Notes: generated from the letters alone by a model not told the origin. A stretch of 64,000 nucleotides of DNA from Staphylococcus sp. IVB6214 (GCF_025558585.1 NZ_CP094723.1:558001-622000); one strand, 5' to 3'; shown: positions 1 to 10,864, counted from the stretch's first letter. Numbers and translations: made by a program.

Positions 1-2
1 GT

Positions 3-38
3 GGATTAGGTTTAGCTTACAAAAAAGGTAAATTCTAA
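3..38 (+). CDS. 3' end of upstream gene, probably type II NADH dehydrogenase (partial)
   Basis: Only the last 11 codons lie in the window (ending GLAYKKGKF, stop at 36-38). The frame is open from the window edge and is followed by a terminator. The identity is inferred from context: in staphylococci the gene before this leucyl aminopeptidase encodes a type II NADH dehydrogenase. The residues alone cannot prove it. Confidence 0.45.
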   Translation, partial: GLGLAYKKGKF

Positions 39-54
39 ACAGTATCTATAAGAG

Positions 55-93
55 AAATCGGGCAATGCTTCGTGCATATGCTCGATTTTTTTA
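55..93 (+). terminator. Rho-independent terminator after the partial first gene
   Basis: An imperfect stem (AATCGGGCAATGC pairing with GCATATGCTCGATT) is followed by a run of seven T. It ends the upstream transcript 17 bp after its stop codon. Confidence 0.75.
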
Positions 94-215
94 ATTGTTA
101 CGAGAGTAGACGTTTCTGCTGAATACCTGTGATGTTTACTAAAAACACACTAATAGAGTAAAGAATGTAATCTTTGATACAATAGAGTTAATGAAAAAAT
201 AAGGGGGCTACATCA

Positions 216-1691
216 ATGTCAATGAACAAAGAAAAAGAACAAATTCATGTCATAGGCGTTCCGGATCAATTCAATCAGTATGTGACGGGTGCAATTCCAA
301 ATGATGCACTATTTGAAGCATTACAAATATTAAAGAAGCAAAAGTTCATCAAAAGTCATATTGGAACAGTGTCATCAGTGCCTGTAACAGTAGGTGATGT
401 CCATTACAAGTTTATAACAGTTGGGCTCGGCAATATTAGCCAACAAAAACAACGGGATTATTTAAAAATTTGGGGTCGCTTATTTCAGTATTTACAAGCA
501 GAACATATTACAGAAATTCAATTATATGAACAGACATTTTTGTCAAAAGCAGTTGATCTACATACAGTATTTCAAACGATGGGCTTACAGTATGAACAAG
601 CAACATATGAATTTGATAGTTATCGATCAGATAAAGTCGCACCATTTGAACTCCAAATCCAATGGCGCGCTGATCACGCGCATATTCAGACAGCATTTAT
701 TGAAGGTCAAAAAATTGGAGAAGGCATTAATTATGCGAGAACTTTAGGAAATATCCCACCAAATATTTTGACGCCCAACTACTTGGCTACGCTTGTTCAA
801 GAACGTTTCAAAGATACAACAGTGGGTGTTACGGTAAAAGATGAGCATGCCATTCAACAAGAAGGATTCGGTTTAATTCATGCAGTGGGCAAAGGATCTA
901 TCAATCCACCACGCGTGATTACACTGAAATATGAAGGTGATCCGGAACATGCTGATGATGTGATTGCATTAGTCGGTAAGGGGATTACATATGATTCAGG
1001 TGGTTATTCGATTAAGTCGAAAACGGGTATGCCGACGATGAAGTTTGATATGTGTGGTGCAGCAAACGTTATTGGCATGGTAGATGCAGTTGCTCAGTTA
1101 GGATTGAAAGTGAATATTGTTGCAGTAATTGCTGCAGCAGAAAATATGATTGCCAACAATGCAATGAAACCAGATGATGTTTTTACAGCGTTGAGTGGAG
1201 AAACAGTTGAAGTACCGAATACAGATGCGGAAGGTCGTCTCGTACTAGGGGATGCATCGTTTTATGCCAATCAATTTGCGCCAAAACTAATCATTGATTT
1301 TGCGACATTGACAGGTGCAGCGGTAGTTGCGTTAGGTGAAGATAAAGCAGCTATATTCAATAAAAATGCTGATAGAGACGTACTTCAAGCGATATTAGAG
1401 ACAGCTCATCGTGTTGATGAAGCGGTATACGAATTGCCGATTACAGAGACGGAACGTCGTAACATTAAAGCATCGGATGTTGCTGATTTGACGAATCATG
1501 TGAATGCGCATGGTAAAGCATTGTTTGCCGCAGCGTTTGTGACACATTTTAGTGGAGAAACACCACATCTACATGTGGATATTGCGGGTCCGGCGACAAC
1601 AATGAAAAAAACTTATAAGGGGCCAAAAGGACCGACAGGCTATATGATACCAACGATTGTGAATTGGTTAATATCAGAATATAATGCGTAA
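216..1691 (+). CDS. pepA: Leucyl aminopeptidase (cytosol aminopeptidase, M17 family)
   Basis: A cytoplasmic two-metal exopeptidase that removes N-terminal residues from peptides. The 491-residue length suits the family. The C-terminal catalytic half carries both M17 signatures: VGKGITYDSGG at about residue 252 (catalytic Lys and metal-binding Asp) and NTDAEGRLVL at about residue 335 (metal-binding Asp/Glu and catalytic Arg). The N-terminal third is the less conserved macro-like domain. The start ATG at 216 follows a GGGGG ribosome site; a second ATG two codons later is possible. It stands alone between two terminators. Substrate preference cannot be read from sequence. Confidence 0.93.
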   Translation: MSMNKEKEQIHVIGVPDQFNQYVTGAIPNDALFEALQILKKQKFIKSHIGTVSSVPVTVGDVHYKFITVGLGNISQQKQRDYLKIWGRLFQYLQAEHITEIQLYEQTFLSKAVDLHTVFQTMGLQYEQATYEFDSYRSDKVAPFELQIQWRADHAHIQTAFIEGQKIGEGINYARTLGNIPPNILTPNYLATLVQERFKDTTVGVTVKDEHAIQQEGFGLIHAVGKGSINPPRVITLKYEGDPEHADDVIALVGKGITYDSGGYSIKSKTGMPTMKFDMCGAANVIGMVDAVAQLGLKVNIVAVIAAAENMIANNAMKPDDVFTALSGETVEVPNTDAEGRLVLGDASFYANQFAPKLIIDFATLTGAAVVALGEDKAAIFNKNADRDVLQAILETAHRVDEAVYELPITETERRNIKASDVADLTNHVNAHGKALFAAAFVTHFSGETPHLHVDIAGPATTMKKTYKGPKGPTGYMIPTIVNWLISEYNA

Positions 1692-1712
1692 ATGGATGAA
1701 ATAGGCTAAAAG

Positions 1713-1759
1713 GACGAGTGAAATCTTTGGAAAATAAAGATGACGGCTCGTTCTTTTTC
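1713..1759 (+). terminator. Terminator after pepA
   Basis: Nested pairing: GACGAG with CTCGTT outside and ATCTTT with AAAGAT inside, followed by a T-rich run (ttcttttt). The interior mismatch makes it weaker than others in this window. Confidence 0.6.
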
Positions 1760-1797
1760 ATATAGAATATGTTTTTGTACAATTTTGAAAAGACATA

Positions 1798-1826
1798 TTG
1801 ACTTAGGATATGACAATTGTTATATT
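1798..1826 (+). promoter_or_regulatory. Promoter of the antiporter/thioesterase pair
   Basis: The -35 TTGACT (1798-1803) is separated by exactly 17 bp from the -10 TATATT (1821-1826), a good sigma-A match. The spacer holds the near-palindrome TGACAATTGTTA (1811-1822), which resembles the perfect palindrome in the bacteriocin leader at 43445. Confidence 0.55.
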
Positions 1827-1873
1827 GTATAGACAATACTTTAATTTGGTAGCGAACTAAAGGGGTGGGTGGA

Positions 1874-3187
1874 ATGAATGCTGTATTAATCGCAGTATTA
1901 TTAATGATTGTTTTATGTTTATGTCGACTCAATGTCGTCATCAGTTTATTTATTAGTGCACTTGTAGGTGGCTTAGTATCAGGGCTATCGTTAGCAAATA
2001 CAATTTCAGTGTTTACAGCAAATATTGTAGACGGAGCAGAAGTCGCACTTAGTTATGCTTTATTAGGTGGCTTTGCGGCACTGATTTCATATAGTGGTAT
2101 TACAGACTATCTCGTACAAAAGGTCATTCGTGCGATTCGTGCAGAAGATACGAAAGTTTCTCGTATTAAAGTTAAAAGTGTGATTATTATCAGTTTACTT
2201 GCATTAAGTGTGATGAGCCAAAACCTCATCCCTGTGCATATTGCATTTATTCCGATTGTTATCCCACCGTTACTTAGCTTATTTAATGAATTGAAAATGG
2301 ATCGTCGTTTGATTGCCATCATTATTGGCTTCGGTCTGTGTTTTCCATATGTATTACTTCCGTTTGGATTTGGACACATCTTCCATGAAATCATTCAAAA
2401 AGGATTTGAAAAAGCGAATCACTCAATTGAGTTTTCAATGATTTGGAAAGCAATGTTGATTCCAGCTAGTGGTTATATTATCGGTTTAGTTCTAGCTATG
2501 TTCTACTATCGTAAGCCACGAGAATACAAAATGATTCAAATGAATGAAGATGAAAATACAACAGAATTAAAACCTTACGTTCTTGTTGTGACAGTTATCG
2601 CCATTTTGGCAACATTCATTGTGCAAACAACAACCGACTCAATGATATTCGGGGCGTTAGCGGGTGTGCTCGTCTTCTTCCTATCAGGTGCATATGGATG
2701 GAAAAACTTAGATGATCAATTTGTTGATGGAATTAAAATTATGGCCTATATTGGTGTCGTCATCTTAACGGCAAATGGCTTTGCAGGCGTGATGAATGAA
2801 ACAGGTGATGTACAAAAGCTTGTTGAAGGACTTACAACTATTGCCGGCGACAATAAATTTATTAGTATCGTTTTAATGTATGTAATAGGGTTGATTGTGA
2901 CGTTAGGTATCGGTTCATCTTTCGCAACAATCCCAATTATTTCAGCTTTATTTATTCCGTTCGGTGAATCAATTGGTTTAAGCACGATGGCTTTAATCGC
3001 TTTAATCGGAACAGCTAGTGCATTGGGTGACTCTGGATCACCAGCCAGTGATTCAACACTAGGGCCGACAGCAGGATTAAATATAGACGGTCAACATGAT
3101 CACATTCGAGATACGTGTGTCCCTAACTTCGTATTTTATAATATCCCACTGATCGTGATGGGAACAATCGCAGCACTTGTATTATAA
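1874..3187 (+). CDS. Na+/H+ antiporter family membrane transporter (NhaC/YuiF-like)
   Basis: A polytopic inner-membrane transporter of about 437 residues with roughly eleven hydrophobic segments. It has the re-entrant, Ser/Gly-rich regions of the Na_H_antiporter superfamily, for example GIGSSFATIPIISALFIPFG and ASALGDSGSPASDSTLGPTAG near the C-terminus. Closest in build to Bacillus YuiF, a putative antiporter or amino-acid permease, so the substrate is uncertain. I place the start at ATG 1874, six bases after AGGGGTGG, rather than at GTG 1865, which lies inside that ribosome site. The thioesterase gene follows after 24 bp, probably cotranscribed. Confidence 0.75.
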   Translation: MNAVLIAVLLMIVLCLCRLNVVISLFISALVGGLVSGLSLANTISVFTANIVDGAEVALSYALLGGFAALISYSGITDYLVQKVIRAIRAEDTKVSRIKVKSVIIISLLALSVMSQNLIPVHIAFIPIVIPPLLSLFNELKMDRRLIAIIIGFGLCFPYVLLPFGFGHIFHEIIQKGFEKANHSIEFSMIWKAMLIPASGYIIGLVLAMFYYRKPREYKMIQMNEDENTTELKPYVLVVTVIAILATFIVQTTTDSMIFGALAGVLVFFLSGAYGWKNLDDQFVDGIKIMAYIGVVILTANGFAGVMNETGDVQKLVEGLTTIAGDNKFISIVLMYVIGLIVTLGIGSSFATIPIISALFIPFGESIGLSTMALIALIGTASALGDSGSPASDSTLGPTAGLNIDGQHDHIRDTCVPNFVFYNIPLIVMGTIAALVL

Positions 3188-3211
3188 TACAAGTGAAGGT
3201 AGGGATGAGAG

Positions 3212-3589
3212 ATGACTAACTTATTAGAGTTATTAGAAATGGAAGTACTCGAACAGCGAGAGGGTTACATCAAGATGTCAATGCCAGTCAAAGATCAAGT
3301 GAAACAGCCATACGGTTATTTACATGGTGGAGCAACGATGGCATTAGGTGAGACGGCGTGTTCGATTGGTTCAGCGAATCTTGTCGATACGACGAAAGAA
3401 GTTCCTGTTGGATTAGAAATGAATACGAACCATATCAAGTCAGCAACAGATGGTTTTCTTTATGCAGAAGCCAATCTTTTACATCAAGGACAAACAACAC
3501 ATGTATGGGATATTCGTATGATGGATGATCAGAAACGTTTAATCAGTGTGATGCGCGGGACGATTTTGATTAAGAAACTCAATAAATAG
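3212..3589 (+). CDS. PaaI/YuxO-type hotdog-fold acyl-CoA thioesterase
   Basis: A 125-residue single-domain hotdog protein. The catalytic segment GYLHGGATMALGETACS (residues 36-52) has the family's HGG turn followed by the active-site Glu in GET. Such enzymes hydrolyse acyl-CoA thioesters in the cytoplasm; Bacillus YuxO-type members act on 1,4-dihydroxy-2-naphthoyl-CoA in menaquinone synthesis, but the substrate here is unproven. It lies 24 bp behind the antiporter gene and ahead of a terminator, so it is the last gene of a two-gene unit. Confidence 0.82.
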   Translation: MTNLLELLEMEVLEQREGYIKMSMPVKDQVKQPYGYLHGGATMALGETACSIGSANLVDTTKEVPVGLEMNTNHIKSATDGFLYAEANLLHQGQTTHVWDIRMMDDQKRLISVMRGTILIKKLNK

Positions 3590-3603
3590 AACACACAAAA
3601 AAT

Positions 3604-3632
3604 GGAATAGCGATAAGCTGTTCCTTTTTCTT
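3604..3632 (+). terminator. Terminator after the thioesterase gene
   Basis: GGAATAGC pairs with GCTGTTCC across a 5-nt loop, followed by tttttctttt. Confidence 0.8.
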
Positions 3633-3861
3633 TTGATCAGGTAGATTTGTTTATTATATATTAGGCTAAAAAATAACAAGTGAGCTATTCGATAGTTGCA
3701 ACTTACAACACGAGAAAAGAATTTGTCATAACAATTATTAATTATGTATATCAATTTAATAAAGAAAAATAATATATCATCAATTAAAACGGTAAAATTT
3801 TTTAGTTTTCGATAGGATAAAATGCTGTATTATGTGAATAAAGCAAGAAACATAAGATAGC
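3633..3861. other. AT-rich spacer between convergent transcription units
   Basis: Between the thioesterase terminator and the shared terminator of the mnh operon I see no ORF of coding character, no repeat and no convincing promoter. Both flanking units point into this stretch. Confidence 0.6.
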
Positions 3862-3898
3862 AAAAAAACGTACAACCTCGTAGGCTGTACGTTTTTTT
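3862..3898. terminator. Terminator of the mnh operon (bidirectional)
   Basis: A near-perfect stem AAAAAACGTACA / TGTACGTTTTTT around CC-TCGTA-GG, with A-tract and T-tract on opposite sides, so it can work on both strands. It ends at the mnhG stop codon. Confidence 0.85.
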
Positions 3899-4253
3899 AT
3901 AGTTTCATTCCTTTAAGGTCTTCTTTGACCTCATCCAATTTTAATCGTTTGGAAGCAGGTGTTTTAAGATTATAAGCAGCTTTCAGTACCATGTGGCTGG
4001 CGATAGGCCCCGTAATGAATACGAACACAATTCCAATCAACAGATGGAAGTTCACATAGCTTTCTTTACCGATAAAGTAAATAAATGTACCAGTGAGCAA
4101 CAACATTGTACCAAGTGTTGCTGCTTTTCCTGCTGCGTGTGCACGAGAATAGACATCGTCTAAACGCAACATACCAATTGCGGCAAGTGCACTGAACAAT
4201 GCACCAGTCATAACAAGGATAAGGCCAATACTAATCACGATTGTTTCTGTCAT
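3897..4253 (-). CDS. mnhG: Na+/H+ antiporter Mnh complex subunit G
   Basis: The last subunit of the seven-protein Mnh (Mrp-type) Na+/H+ antiporter in the cytoplasmic membrane, used for sodium and alkali resistance and pH homeostasis. The 118-residue protein has three hydrophobic segments in the first 90 residues and a charged tail, and the MnhG/PhaG motif [22 protein letters not shown]. The start overlaps the end of mnhF by 23 bp, as in other mnh operons. The locus position corresponds to the mnh1 operon of S. aureus. Confidence 0.93.
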   Translation of the reverse strand: MTETIVISIGLILVMTGALFSALAAIGMLRLDDVYSRAHAAGKAATLGTMLLLTGTFIYFIGKESYVNFHLLIGIVFVFITGPIASHMVLKAAYNLKTPASKRLKLDEVKEDLKGMKL

Positions 4254-4524
4254 GTTCGATCACCTCTCCTTTATCCATGAATTTCGCAAAGACTGCTGTT
4301 CCTAAAAAGGCAAGGATCCCAATCAATAAGATCGCAACGATCATATATCGTGTCCCTAAAATAATTGAGAACAGACCGATGACGGCCATTAATTGGATAC
4401 CGATAGCATCTAGTGCGACAACACGATCAGGCAACGAAGGCCCGATGATGACACGTACAAGGATGGCTAAGATAGAGAGTACGACAATGACAAGTGCAAT
4501 AATTATAAAAATATCATAGTTCAT
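4231..4524 (-). CDS. mnhF: Na+/H+ antiporter Mnh complex subunit F
   Basis: A 97-residue protein with three membrane segments and the MnhF/PhaF core [17 protein letters not shown]. Upstream in frame are an extra ATG at 4527 and a GTG at 4533. I chose ATG 4524 because staphylococcal MnhF proteins start at the equivalent Met-Asn and the GAGGT ribosome site (about 4536-4540) is well spaced for either ATG. Overlaps mnhE by 11 bp and mnhG by 23 bp. Confidence 0.92.
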   Translation of the reverse strand: MNYDIFIIIALVIVVLSILAILVRVIIGPSLPDRVVALDAIGIQLMAVIGLFSIILGTRYMIVAILLIGILAFLGTAVFAKFMDKGEVIEHDRNNRD

Positions 4525-5002
4525 CATATTCACCGACCTCTCTCACTGCTTTTTCAAGGGATCCTTTAATTGCAGCGACTTCTTCTTCCTTCGTCGAAAA
4601 ATCTAAACAATGAATGTACAGACGTTTCATATCATCGTTGACACCAATAACAACAGTTCCTGGAGTCAAAGTGATCAAGTTAGAAAGTAATGCGACTTCC
4701 CATTTATGTTTCAAGTCTGTTTCATAGACAAAAAATGCTGATTCGTTTTTGATTTGAGGTTGAAGAATAATACGCAATACGCCAATATTCGCCTTAATGA
4801 GTTCTGAGATAAAAACGAAGACGAGCTTGATTACGTTGTAAAGTGTGATGACGTAAAAGCGACCTGGTAGTAGTTTCCGCATGAGAAAGACAAGCCCCAT
4901 TGCGAATAAGTAACCAAGTACGAATGAGTTCATCGTGTAGCTACCTGATAGAAATAACCAAAAGATAGCAAGTGCTAAGTTGACAACGATTTGTACTGCC
5001 AT
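4514..5002 (-). CDS. mnhE: Na+/H+ antiporter Mnh complex subunit E
   Basis: A 162-residue membrane subunit, close to the usual length of about 159. Two or three N-terminal hydrophobic helices precede a cytoplasmic domain containing [15 protein letters not shown], the hallmark of MnhE/PhaE. The gene is one base from mnhD and overlaps mnhF, so translation is probably coupled. Confidence 0.93.
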   Translation of the reverse strand: MAVQIVVNLALAIFWLFLSGSYTMNSFVLGYLFAMGLVFLMRKLLPGRFYVITLYNVIKLVFVFISELIKANIGVLRIILQPQIKNESAFFVYETDLKHKWEVALLSNLITLTPGTVVIGVNDDMKRLYIHCLDFSTKEEEVAAIKGSLEKAVREVGEYDEL

Positions 5003-5003
5003 A

Positions 5004-6506
5004 TTATTTCACCTCCAATACGCTATTGATGTACGTTTCTGGTTGATAGAATGACTTCGCTGCTTCAGCAACAATCGGATAAAGTTCGCCTGCAAATAAT
5101 CCGAATGCAACTGTAATCACAACTGCTAGGATTGATACAGCAAGTAACCCTCTGTGATGCAGGTGAGGGTTATAAATATAACCGTAACTCTTACCGAAAA
5201 AGCCTTTTAAGAAGATATTAATCACTGAGTATAGAACAACAAGGCTCGATAACAACACGATAATACCACTGACATAAAAGCCTTGTTCAAACGTCGCTTG
5301 GACGATGTATAGCTTGCCATAGAAACCACTGAATGGTGGAATACCGGCTAAACTTAATGCAGCAATAAAGAACGTCCACCCGAGTACTGGATAGTGGTGG
5401 ATTAACCCACCAAAGTCACGTAAATCGGTTGTTTTAGTAATCTTATACATAATCCCAATTAAGAAGAACAGTGCAGCTTTTACAAGCATGTCATGAAGCG
5501 TGTAGTAGATGGCCCCTACGATACCTGCTTCATTCATCATTGCCACACCGACAAGAATGACACCCACCGCAATCATGATGTTGTATAAAATGATGCGTTT
5601 TGTGTCTCTAAAACCAACGGCTCCTACACAGCCAAAAATAATTGTTAATAAGGCGAGTGCAAGAATCGTGTAGTGAGAGAATGTCAATGTGTCATGGAAG
5701 AACAAGCTCATTGTACGTGCGATTGCATAGACACCAACTTTTGTAAGTAATGCCCCGAAGAATGCGATAATCGCAAACGGTGGTGCATAATACGCCCCTG
5801 GCAACCAAACGTACATTGGGAATGCACCGGCTTTTGTTGCAAAAACAAAAATAAATAAAATAAAGACGATGCTTACAAGTCCAGGATGTGATTGATAGAC
5901 TTCGTTCAATTTGACACTAATATCTGCCATATTTAACGTTCCAACGACTGAATATAAAATACCAACAGCCATGACGAAAAATGCAGATGAAACAACGTTA
6001 ACGAGTAAGTATTTGACACTTTCTTGAAGCTGAATCTTCGTTCCGCCAATCACCATCAATCCATATGAAGCCATTAAGAAGACTTCGAAAAAGACGAACA
6101 AGTTAAAGATGTCGCCTGTAATAAAAGCACCATTAATACCTGTCAACATGAACATAACCGTAAAGTAATAGTAATACGTTTCACGGTGTAGTCCGATAGA
6201 TTGATATGAGAATAAAATGATTAATAGTGTAATAATCACACTGGTTGTTACAAGTAAAGCACTGAACAGGTCGAGTACAAACACAATACTGTATGGTGCT
6301 TTCCATGAACCGAGTTCCAATACAATCGGGTGTCCAGCATGCCATACATTGTATAAATTCAACAAAGCAAAACCTAATGTTACAAGTGTACCTGTTAATG
6401 CAACATATCGCTTAATGTAAGGTCGTAATCCGATAAAAATTAATAATATTGCTGTAATAACTGGCACGGCGAGTACCATGACAAGTAAGTTCTCATTCAT
6501 CATCAT
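5004..6506 (-). CDS. mnhD: Na+/H+ antiporter Mnh complex subunit D
   Basis: A 500-residue relative of complex I subunits ND2/ND4/ND5 with about fourteen membrane helices. Key features are the Proton_antipo_M core with [15 protein letters not shown] (conserved Glu), [16 protein letters not shown] (conserved Lys), and [14 protein letters not shown]. These buried Lys/Glu residues carry the proton path in Mrp antiporters. Three consecutive ATG codons (6504-6506, 6501-6503, 6498-6500) could start translation; I kept the first. Overlaps the end of mnhC by 14 bp. Confidence 0.94.
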   Translation of the reverse strand: MMMNENLLVMVLAVPVITAILLIFIGLRPYIKRYVALTGTLVTLGFALLNLYNVWHAGHPIVLELGSWKAPYSIVFVLDLFSALLVTTSVIITLLIILFSYQSIGLHRETYYYYFTVMFMLTGINGAFITGDIFNLFVFFEVFLMASYGLMVIGGTKIQLQESVKYLLVNVVSSAFFVMAVGILYSVVGTLNMADISVKLNEVYQSHPGLVSIVFILFIFVFATKAGAFPMYVWLPGAYYAPPFAIIAFFGALLTKVGVYAIARTMSLFFHDTLTFSHYTILALALLTIIFGCVGAVGFRDTKRIILYNIMIAVGVILVGVAMMNEAGIVGAIYYTLHDMLVKAALFFLIGIMYKITKTTDLRDFGGLIHHYPVLGWTFFIAALSLAGIPPFSGFYGKLYIVQATFEQGFYVSGIIVLLSSLVVLYSVINIFLKGFFGKSYGYIYNPHLHHRGLLAVSILAVVITVAFGLFAGELYPIVAEAAKSFYQPETYINSVLEVK

Positions 6507-6840
6507 CTTGTGGTACCCCCTTCATACGTTCTACGTTATCTGTGCCAAGTTCTTTATAACTTCTAAAGGCTAATACTAAGAAGAATGCAGTGACAGCAAA
6601 TGAAATAACGATTGCTGTTAAAATCAAAGCTTGTGGGATAGGATCGACATAATTACTTACGCCTTTTTCATAAATAGGGACGCGACCTGTCTTCAATCCA
6701 CCCATAGTTAGAATAAATAAGTTTGCGGCATGAGATAGCAAAGCGGTTCCAATAATAATTCTGATGAGACTTTTAGACAGAATGAGGTAAACACTAATAG
6801 AAGTTAAGAAGCCACAAACAAAGATCAATACTATTTCCAT
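6493..6840 (-). CDS. mnhC: Na+/H+ antiporter Mnh complex subunit C
   Basis: A 115-residue NuoK-like subunit with three membrane helices. It contains [20 protein letters not shown] and [17 protein letters not shown], the second being the conserved MnhC/NuoK stretch. The acidic C-terminus (GVPQDDDE) matches staphylococcal MnhC. Its stop overlaps the mnhD start and its first base coincides with the last base of mnhB. Confidence 0.93.
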   Translation of the reverse strand: MEIVLIFVCGFLTSISVYLILSKSLIRIIIGTALLSHAANLFILTMGGLKTGRVPIYEKGVSNYVDPIPQALILTAIVISFAVTAFFLVLAFRSYKELGTDNVERMKGVPQDDDE

Positions 6841-7268
6841 TACTCATTCTCTCCAATCGTTAGAATTATTGTCATGACAGTTCCCACAACTGCGAATAAC
6901 ACCCCTGTATCAAATATAACGGCTGTGTGCAGGTGCATCGGTGCTAATAGGGGAAGGGGAATGTCAACAGACGTATGTGTAAAGAAGTTTTTACCGTATG
7001 TCCAACTTAACATTGGTGCAATAACACAAAACGTCAAACCGAGTGCGATTAACTTTTTAAAATCCCAAGGGAAAACTTTACGTAGCGTCTTCACATCGAA
7101 AGCCACAGCTATGATGACGAGTGAACTCGAGACGAGAAGGCCACCGATAAAGCCACCACCAGGAGTATAATGACCGGCTAAGAAAAGTGAGAAACCGAAC
7201 ATCATGATTAAGAAAAAGATAATCAGCGCTGAATATTGAGATATCAAATCATTTTTTTGCCTGTTCAA
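6840..7268 (-). CDS. mnhB: Na+/H+ antiporter Mnh complex subunit B (TTG start)
   Basis: A 142-residue membrane subunit with four helices and the MnhB signature [19 protein letters not shown]. The frame stays open further upstream, but I place the start at TTG 7268: it is preceded by GGTGGAG at proper spacing and gives LNRQKNDL, aligned with the MNRQ start and 142-residue length of other staphylococcal MnhB. This start lies within the 3' end of mnhA (20 bp overlap). Confidence 0.92.
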   Translation of the reverse strand: MNRQKNDLISQYSALIIFFLIMMFGFSLFLAGHYTPGGGFIGGLLVSSSLVIIAVAFDVKTLRKVFPWDFKKLIALGLTFCVIAPMLSWTYGKNFFTHTSVDIPLPLLAPMHLHTAVIFDTGVLFAVVGTVMTIILTIGENE

Positions 7269-9666
7269 TTTTCTCCACCCTTTCATAACCATTTTTGTGT
7301 TTCGCACGTAATTTAATCAACGTGTAAATACCCATTCCTGCGATACCGAGCACTGAAGACTCAAATAGTGTATCCATACCACGGAAGTCAACGAGTATAA
7401 CGTTAACCATATTTTTACCTTCTGCTAGGTCATATACGTGTTCTTTGTAGAAATGACTGATTGATTCGAAGTGACGGTTGCCGTATGCAATCAATCCTAA
7501 AATTGTTACAACAGTTCCGACACCAATTGAAATTAAAACATTCCCCACTTTATATGATGTCGTTTCGTTATAACGACTCATATTTGGTAAGTGGTAGAAA
7601 CATAATAAGAACAATGCAGTTGAGATTGTTTCAACGACGAATTGTGTCAATGCCAAGTCAGGTGCATTGAAGAAGATGAAGAAGATTGCCATTGAGTAGC
7701 CAACCGCACTTAACATGATGATACTGAACAAACGAGAGCGCGCAAACATAATCATGGTTGCTGCAACAATAATCGTAATCACTGAAATCATTTCATAGAG
7801 ACGTACCGGTGAGACTTTCACAAAATCGAGTGAGAACGGTACAAAGATGAGTGTCACAAATGTAATAGCAATCATCGTAAAGAAAATAATGACAAGATTA
7901 TTACGGATAAAGCCCGTCATATACGTGCGTGTGATTTGTGTTGCATAGTATGGTGTATAACGACCTGTTTGATCATACCAATGATTTAAAGTAATCGATG
8001 TTGGTAATTTGCGTAATACAGGCACCCATTTGTTGAATGTCAGTAATAGAACCGCACCGACGATATAGATAAGTAATGTAGCAAAAAATGCTGGTGTAAA
8101 ACCGTGCCACATATGAAATTCTGCATGTACTGTATCGACATTTGCAATAGCTTTCGCTGCCGGTTCTACAAATGGTGCAGATACTAGACTAGGGAATAAA
8201 CCAATTGCGATAACTAAAGTAGCTAAGATAGTTGGTGATACATTCATTAAAATCGATGCTTCATGTGCTTTATGTGGTAACTTGTCAGGCGTATATTCTC
8301 CAAGGAAGATTTCAGAGATAAACTTAAATGAATAGACGAACGTAAACATACTCCCCACAATCGCAACGATTGGTAACAATAAACCAACTGAACTTAGATT
8401 AAAAATACCTGATTCAGTAACAGTAATCATTGATTCTAAAAATTGTTCTTTTGATAAGAAACCATTAAATGGTGGAACACCTGCCATACTGAGTGATGTG
8501 ATAATTGATAATGTAAATGAAATAGGCATTACTGTCATAAGACCGCCTAATTTTTTAATATCACGTGTTCCTGTCGCATGGTCAACCGCACCAGTAATCA
8601 TGAATAATGCCCCTTTGAAAGTGGCATGGTTAATTAAATGGAATACTGCTGCACTAAAAGCTGCGACATAAAGTTGACTATCTGCACCCTCAAAGTGATA
8701 ACTTACAGCCCCTATACCGAGCATAGACATGATCATACCGAGTTGTGAAACGGTTGAAAATGCGAGAATGCCTTTTAAGTCTTGTTGTTTTGTCGCATTG
8801 AGCGAGCCCCAGAAAAGTGTTACGAGACCAAATGCTGTAACTGTCCAAATCCATCCTTGTGATACTGCAAAAATAGGTGTTAAGCGTGCAATTAAATAGA
8901 TACCCGCTTTAACCATCGTTGCTGAGTGAAGGTAAGCACTGACTGGTGTTGGTGCTTCCATTGCATCAGGTAACCAAATGTAAAATGGAAACTGTGCAGA
9001 TTTTGTCATCGCACCAAGGATAATAAATACCATTGCGAGTACGAAGAAAGGCGATGATTGAATGTCAGAAACTTGTGTGATGATTTCACGAATACGCCAA
9101 GTTCCTGATGCTTGATGCAATAGGATAAACCCACCGAGTAATGATAATCCACCGAAAACAGTAATCATCATTGATTTCATTGCACCGTACAATGACTTTT
9201 CTTTGTGGCGCCAGAATGAGATGAGCAAGAAACTAGAAAATGATGTCAACTCCCAGAAAAAGTATAAAACTAAGAGGTTATCTGAAAGAACGACACCTAG
9301 CATCGCACTCATAAAAATCAAAAGGTAACAATAGAAGTTACCAAGTTGCTCTTTTTCGCTAAGATAGCTGATAGAGTAGAGCACGACGAGACTACCAATA
9401 CCAGTTATTAACAAACTGAATAAAAGGCCGAGCCCATCTACATAAATGTCAAAGTTCATACCGATTTGTGGCATCCATGCAGCGGACTGTTCTGTATATT
9501 GTCCGGACATAGTAGGTTTGATATACGATAAAAAGTATATAAACAACACAAAAGGAATCGGTAACACAAACCATCCCAAATGGATCCGCTTATAGAAGCG
9601 ATACAAGACAGGGATGAGTAGTGCAGATATCAGCGGTAACAGCACCGCAATATGTAACCAACTCAT
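7249..9666 (-). CDS. mnhA: Na+/H+ antiporter Mnh complex subunit A
   Basis: The largest Mnh subunit, 805 residues, about twenty membrane helices. The N-terminal 500 residues are ND5-like ([19 protein letters not shown] with conserved Glu; [29 protein letters not shown] with conserved Lys). The C-terminal part is the MrpA-specific extension, including [18 protein letters not shown] and [15 protein letters not shown]. First gene of the operon, with GGAGG upstream of the ATG at 9664-9666. MnhA and MnhD are the proposed cation/proton-translocating subunits. Confidence 0.95.
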   Translation of the reverse strand: MSWLHIAVLLPLISALLIPVLYRFYKRIHLGWFVLPIPFVLFIYFLSYIKPTMSGQYTEQSAAWMPQIGMNFDIYVDGLGLLFSLLITGIGSLVVLYSISYLSEKEQLGNFYCYLLIFMSAMLGVVLSDNLLVLYFFWELTSFSSFLLISFWRHKEKSLYGAMKSMMITVFGGLSLLGGFILLHQASGTWRIREIITQVSDIQSSPFFVLAMVFIILGAMTKSAQFPFYIWLPDAMEAPTPVSAYLHSATMVKAGIYLIARLTPIFAVSQGWIWTVTAFGLVTLFWGSLNATKQQDLKGILAFSTVSQLGMIMSMLGIGAVSYHFEGADSQLYVAAFSAAVFHLINHATFKGALFMITGAVDHATGTRDIKKLGGLMTVMPISFTLSIITSLSMAGVPPFNGFLSKEQFLESMITVTESGIFNLSSVGLLLPIVAIVGSMFTFVYSFKFISEIFLGEYTPDKLPHKAHEASILMNVSPTILATLVIAIGLFPSLVSAPFVEPAAKAIANVDTVHAEFHMWHGFTPAFFATLLIYIVGAVLLLTFNKWVPVLRKLPTSITLNHWYDQTGRYTPYYATQITRTYMTGFIRNNLVIIFFTMIAITFVTLIFVPFSLDFVKVSPVRLYEMISVITIIVAATMIMFARSRLFSIIMLSAVGYSMAIFFIFFNAPDLALTQFVVETISTALFLLCFYHLPNMSRYNETTSYKVGNVLISIGVGTVVTILGLIAYGNRHFESISHFYKEHVYDLAEGKNMVNVILVDFRGMDTLFESSVLGIAGMGIYTLIKLRAKHKNGYERVEKIEQAKK

Positions 9667-9701
9667 AAATTGTCCTCCTTAAAAAATAATACGATATGCT
9701 T

Positions 9702-9730
9702 ATTATACATGATTATGAATAGTGTGAAAA
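9702..9730 (-). promoter_or_regulatory. Promoter of the mnh operon
   Basis: On the minus strand, -35 TTTTCA (9725-9730) and -10 TATAAT (9702-9707) are 17 bp apart, ahead of GGAGG and the mnhA start. Confidence 0.5.
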
Positions 9731-9795
9731 ACATGACAGGTCGCATATACTTGCATGTTTCCGTTGCTTTTAAATAAGAAGAAAGACAGAAAATA

Positions 9796-10176
9796 TTATT
9801 TAAAATCAACTTTGTATTGTCGTGTATAATCAACTTTTAAATTATTCAGACATTGTAACGCCGCACGTGAATAAGCTGTATTAGATTCTTGTAGATCACT
9901 TTCTAACTTTGTCAATGCTTGTTGAAGTGAAACAGTATAGTCTTGTACTTCTCCTTCAAACGGCTTTAATTTACTTTGTGTTGTGAAACGTTTCTCATAT
10001 AGGCTTAATGCCTTGCGCTCATGGAAGAATACGCCTTCTACTTCATTTGGGCTGTGTAAATCCCCTTGTTTAGGATGTTTGATGACTTGAACGACCTTGA
10101 CTAATACTTGGTCATTTGTATCATCGACTACCTCCACAGCATAAACACCAGATTTATGTGCAAAACGATAAAGCAT
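9796..10176 (-). CDS. kapB: KapB-family protein (kinase-associated protein B)
   Basis: 126 residues matching the KapB family: YRFAHKSGVYAVEVVDD, HPKQGDLHSPNEVEGVFFHERKALSLYEKRF. The frame continues 30 codons upstream, but ATG 10174-10176 follows AAGGATGG and gives the family start. Bacillus KapB was described as a lipoprotein influencing KinB signalling in sporulation. Staphylococci do not sporulate, and this protein has no signal peptide or lipobox, so the role here is unknown and probably cytoplasmic (SH3-like barrel). Divergent from ppiB. Confidence 0.8.
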   Translation of the reverse strand: MLYRFAHKSGVYAVEVVDDTNDQVLVKVVQVIKHPKQGDLHSPNEVEGVFFHERKALSLYEKRFTTQSKLKPFEGEVQDYTVSLQQALTKLESDLQESNTAYSRAALQCLNNLKVDYTRQYKVDFK

Positions 10177-10248
10177 GTTAATTCCATCCTTTCTTAAATA
10201 TGTTAAAATATAGAGTATATTTAATTTTATCATGAATGGAGCATTAAA

Positions 10249-10842
10249 ATGACAAACTATCCACAATTAACGAAAGAAATACAAGATAACGAAGTTAAAG
10301 TAGTTATGCATACAAATAAAGGGGATATGACTTTAAAGCTATTCCCAGATATCGCACCAAAAACGGTAAAAAACTTCGTTGAGCTTTCTAAAAAAGGCTA
10401 CTACGATGGTATTACATTCCACCGTGTTATCAATGATTTTATGATTCAAGGTGGCGACCCAACTGCAACAGGTATGGGCGGTGAAAGCATCTATGGTGGA
10501 CCATTTGAAGATGAATTTTCAATGCAAGCTTTTAACATCTATGGTGCATTATCAATGGCGAACGCTGGTCCTGGTACGAATGGATCACAATTCTTTATCG
10601 TACAAATGAAAGATATTCCAGCACAAATGGCAGATCAATTAGAAGATGGTGGTTGGCCTAAAGAGATTGCTGAAGTATATCGTGAAAAAGGTGGTACACC
10701 TTGGTTAGATCAAAAACACACAGTTTTTGGTCAACTGATTGAAGGGGAAGACACATTAGAAGATATCGCAAGCGTTAAAGTTGGGCCACAAGACAAACCA
10801 ATGTATGACGTTGTGATTGAATCAATCGATATCGAAGAATAA
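10249..10842 (+). CDS. ppiB: Peptidyl-prolyl cis-trans isomerase, cyclophilin type
   Basis: A 197-residue cytoplasmic cyclophilin catalysing proline isomerisation in protein folding. The core shows [20 protein letters not shown] (catalytic Arg in FHRV) and NGSQFFIVQ. No signal peptide. It carries the insertion (about residues 125-160) common to Gram-positive PpiB. A GGAG site lies eight bases upstream of ATG 10249. A small DUF1871 gene follows after 22 bp, probably cotranscribed. Confidence 0.92.
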   Translation: MTNYPQLTKEIQDNEVKVVMHTNKGDMTLKLFPDIAPKTVKNFVELSKKGYYDGITFHRVINDFMIQGGDPTATGMGGESIYGGPFEDEFSMQAFNIYGALSMANAGPGTNGSQFFIVQMKDIPAQMADQLEDGGWPKEIAEVYREKGGTPWLDQKHTVFGQLIEGEDTLEDIASVKVGPQDKPMYDVVIESIDIEE

Positions 10843-10864
10843 GAATTGATAAGGAGTATGCATC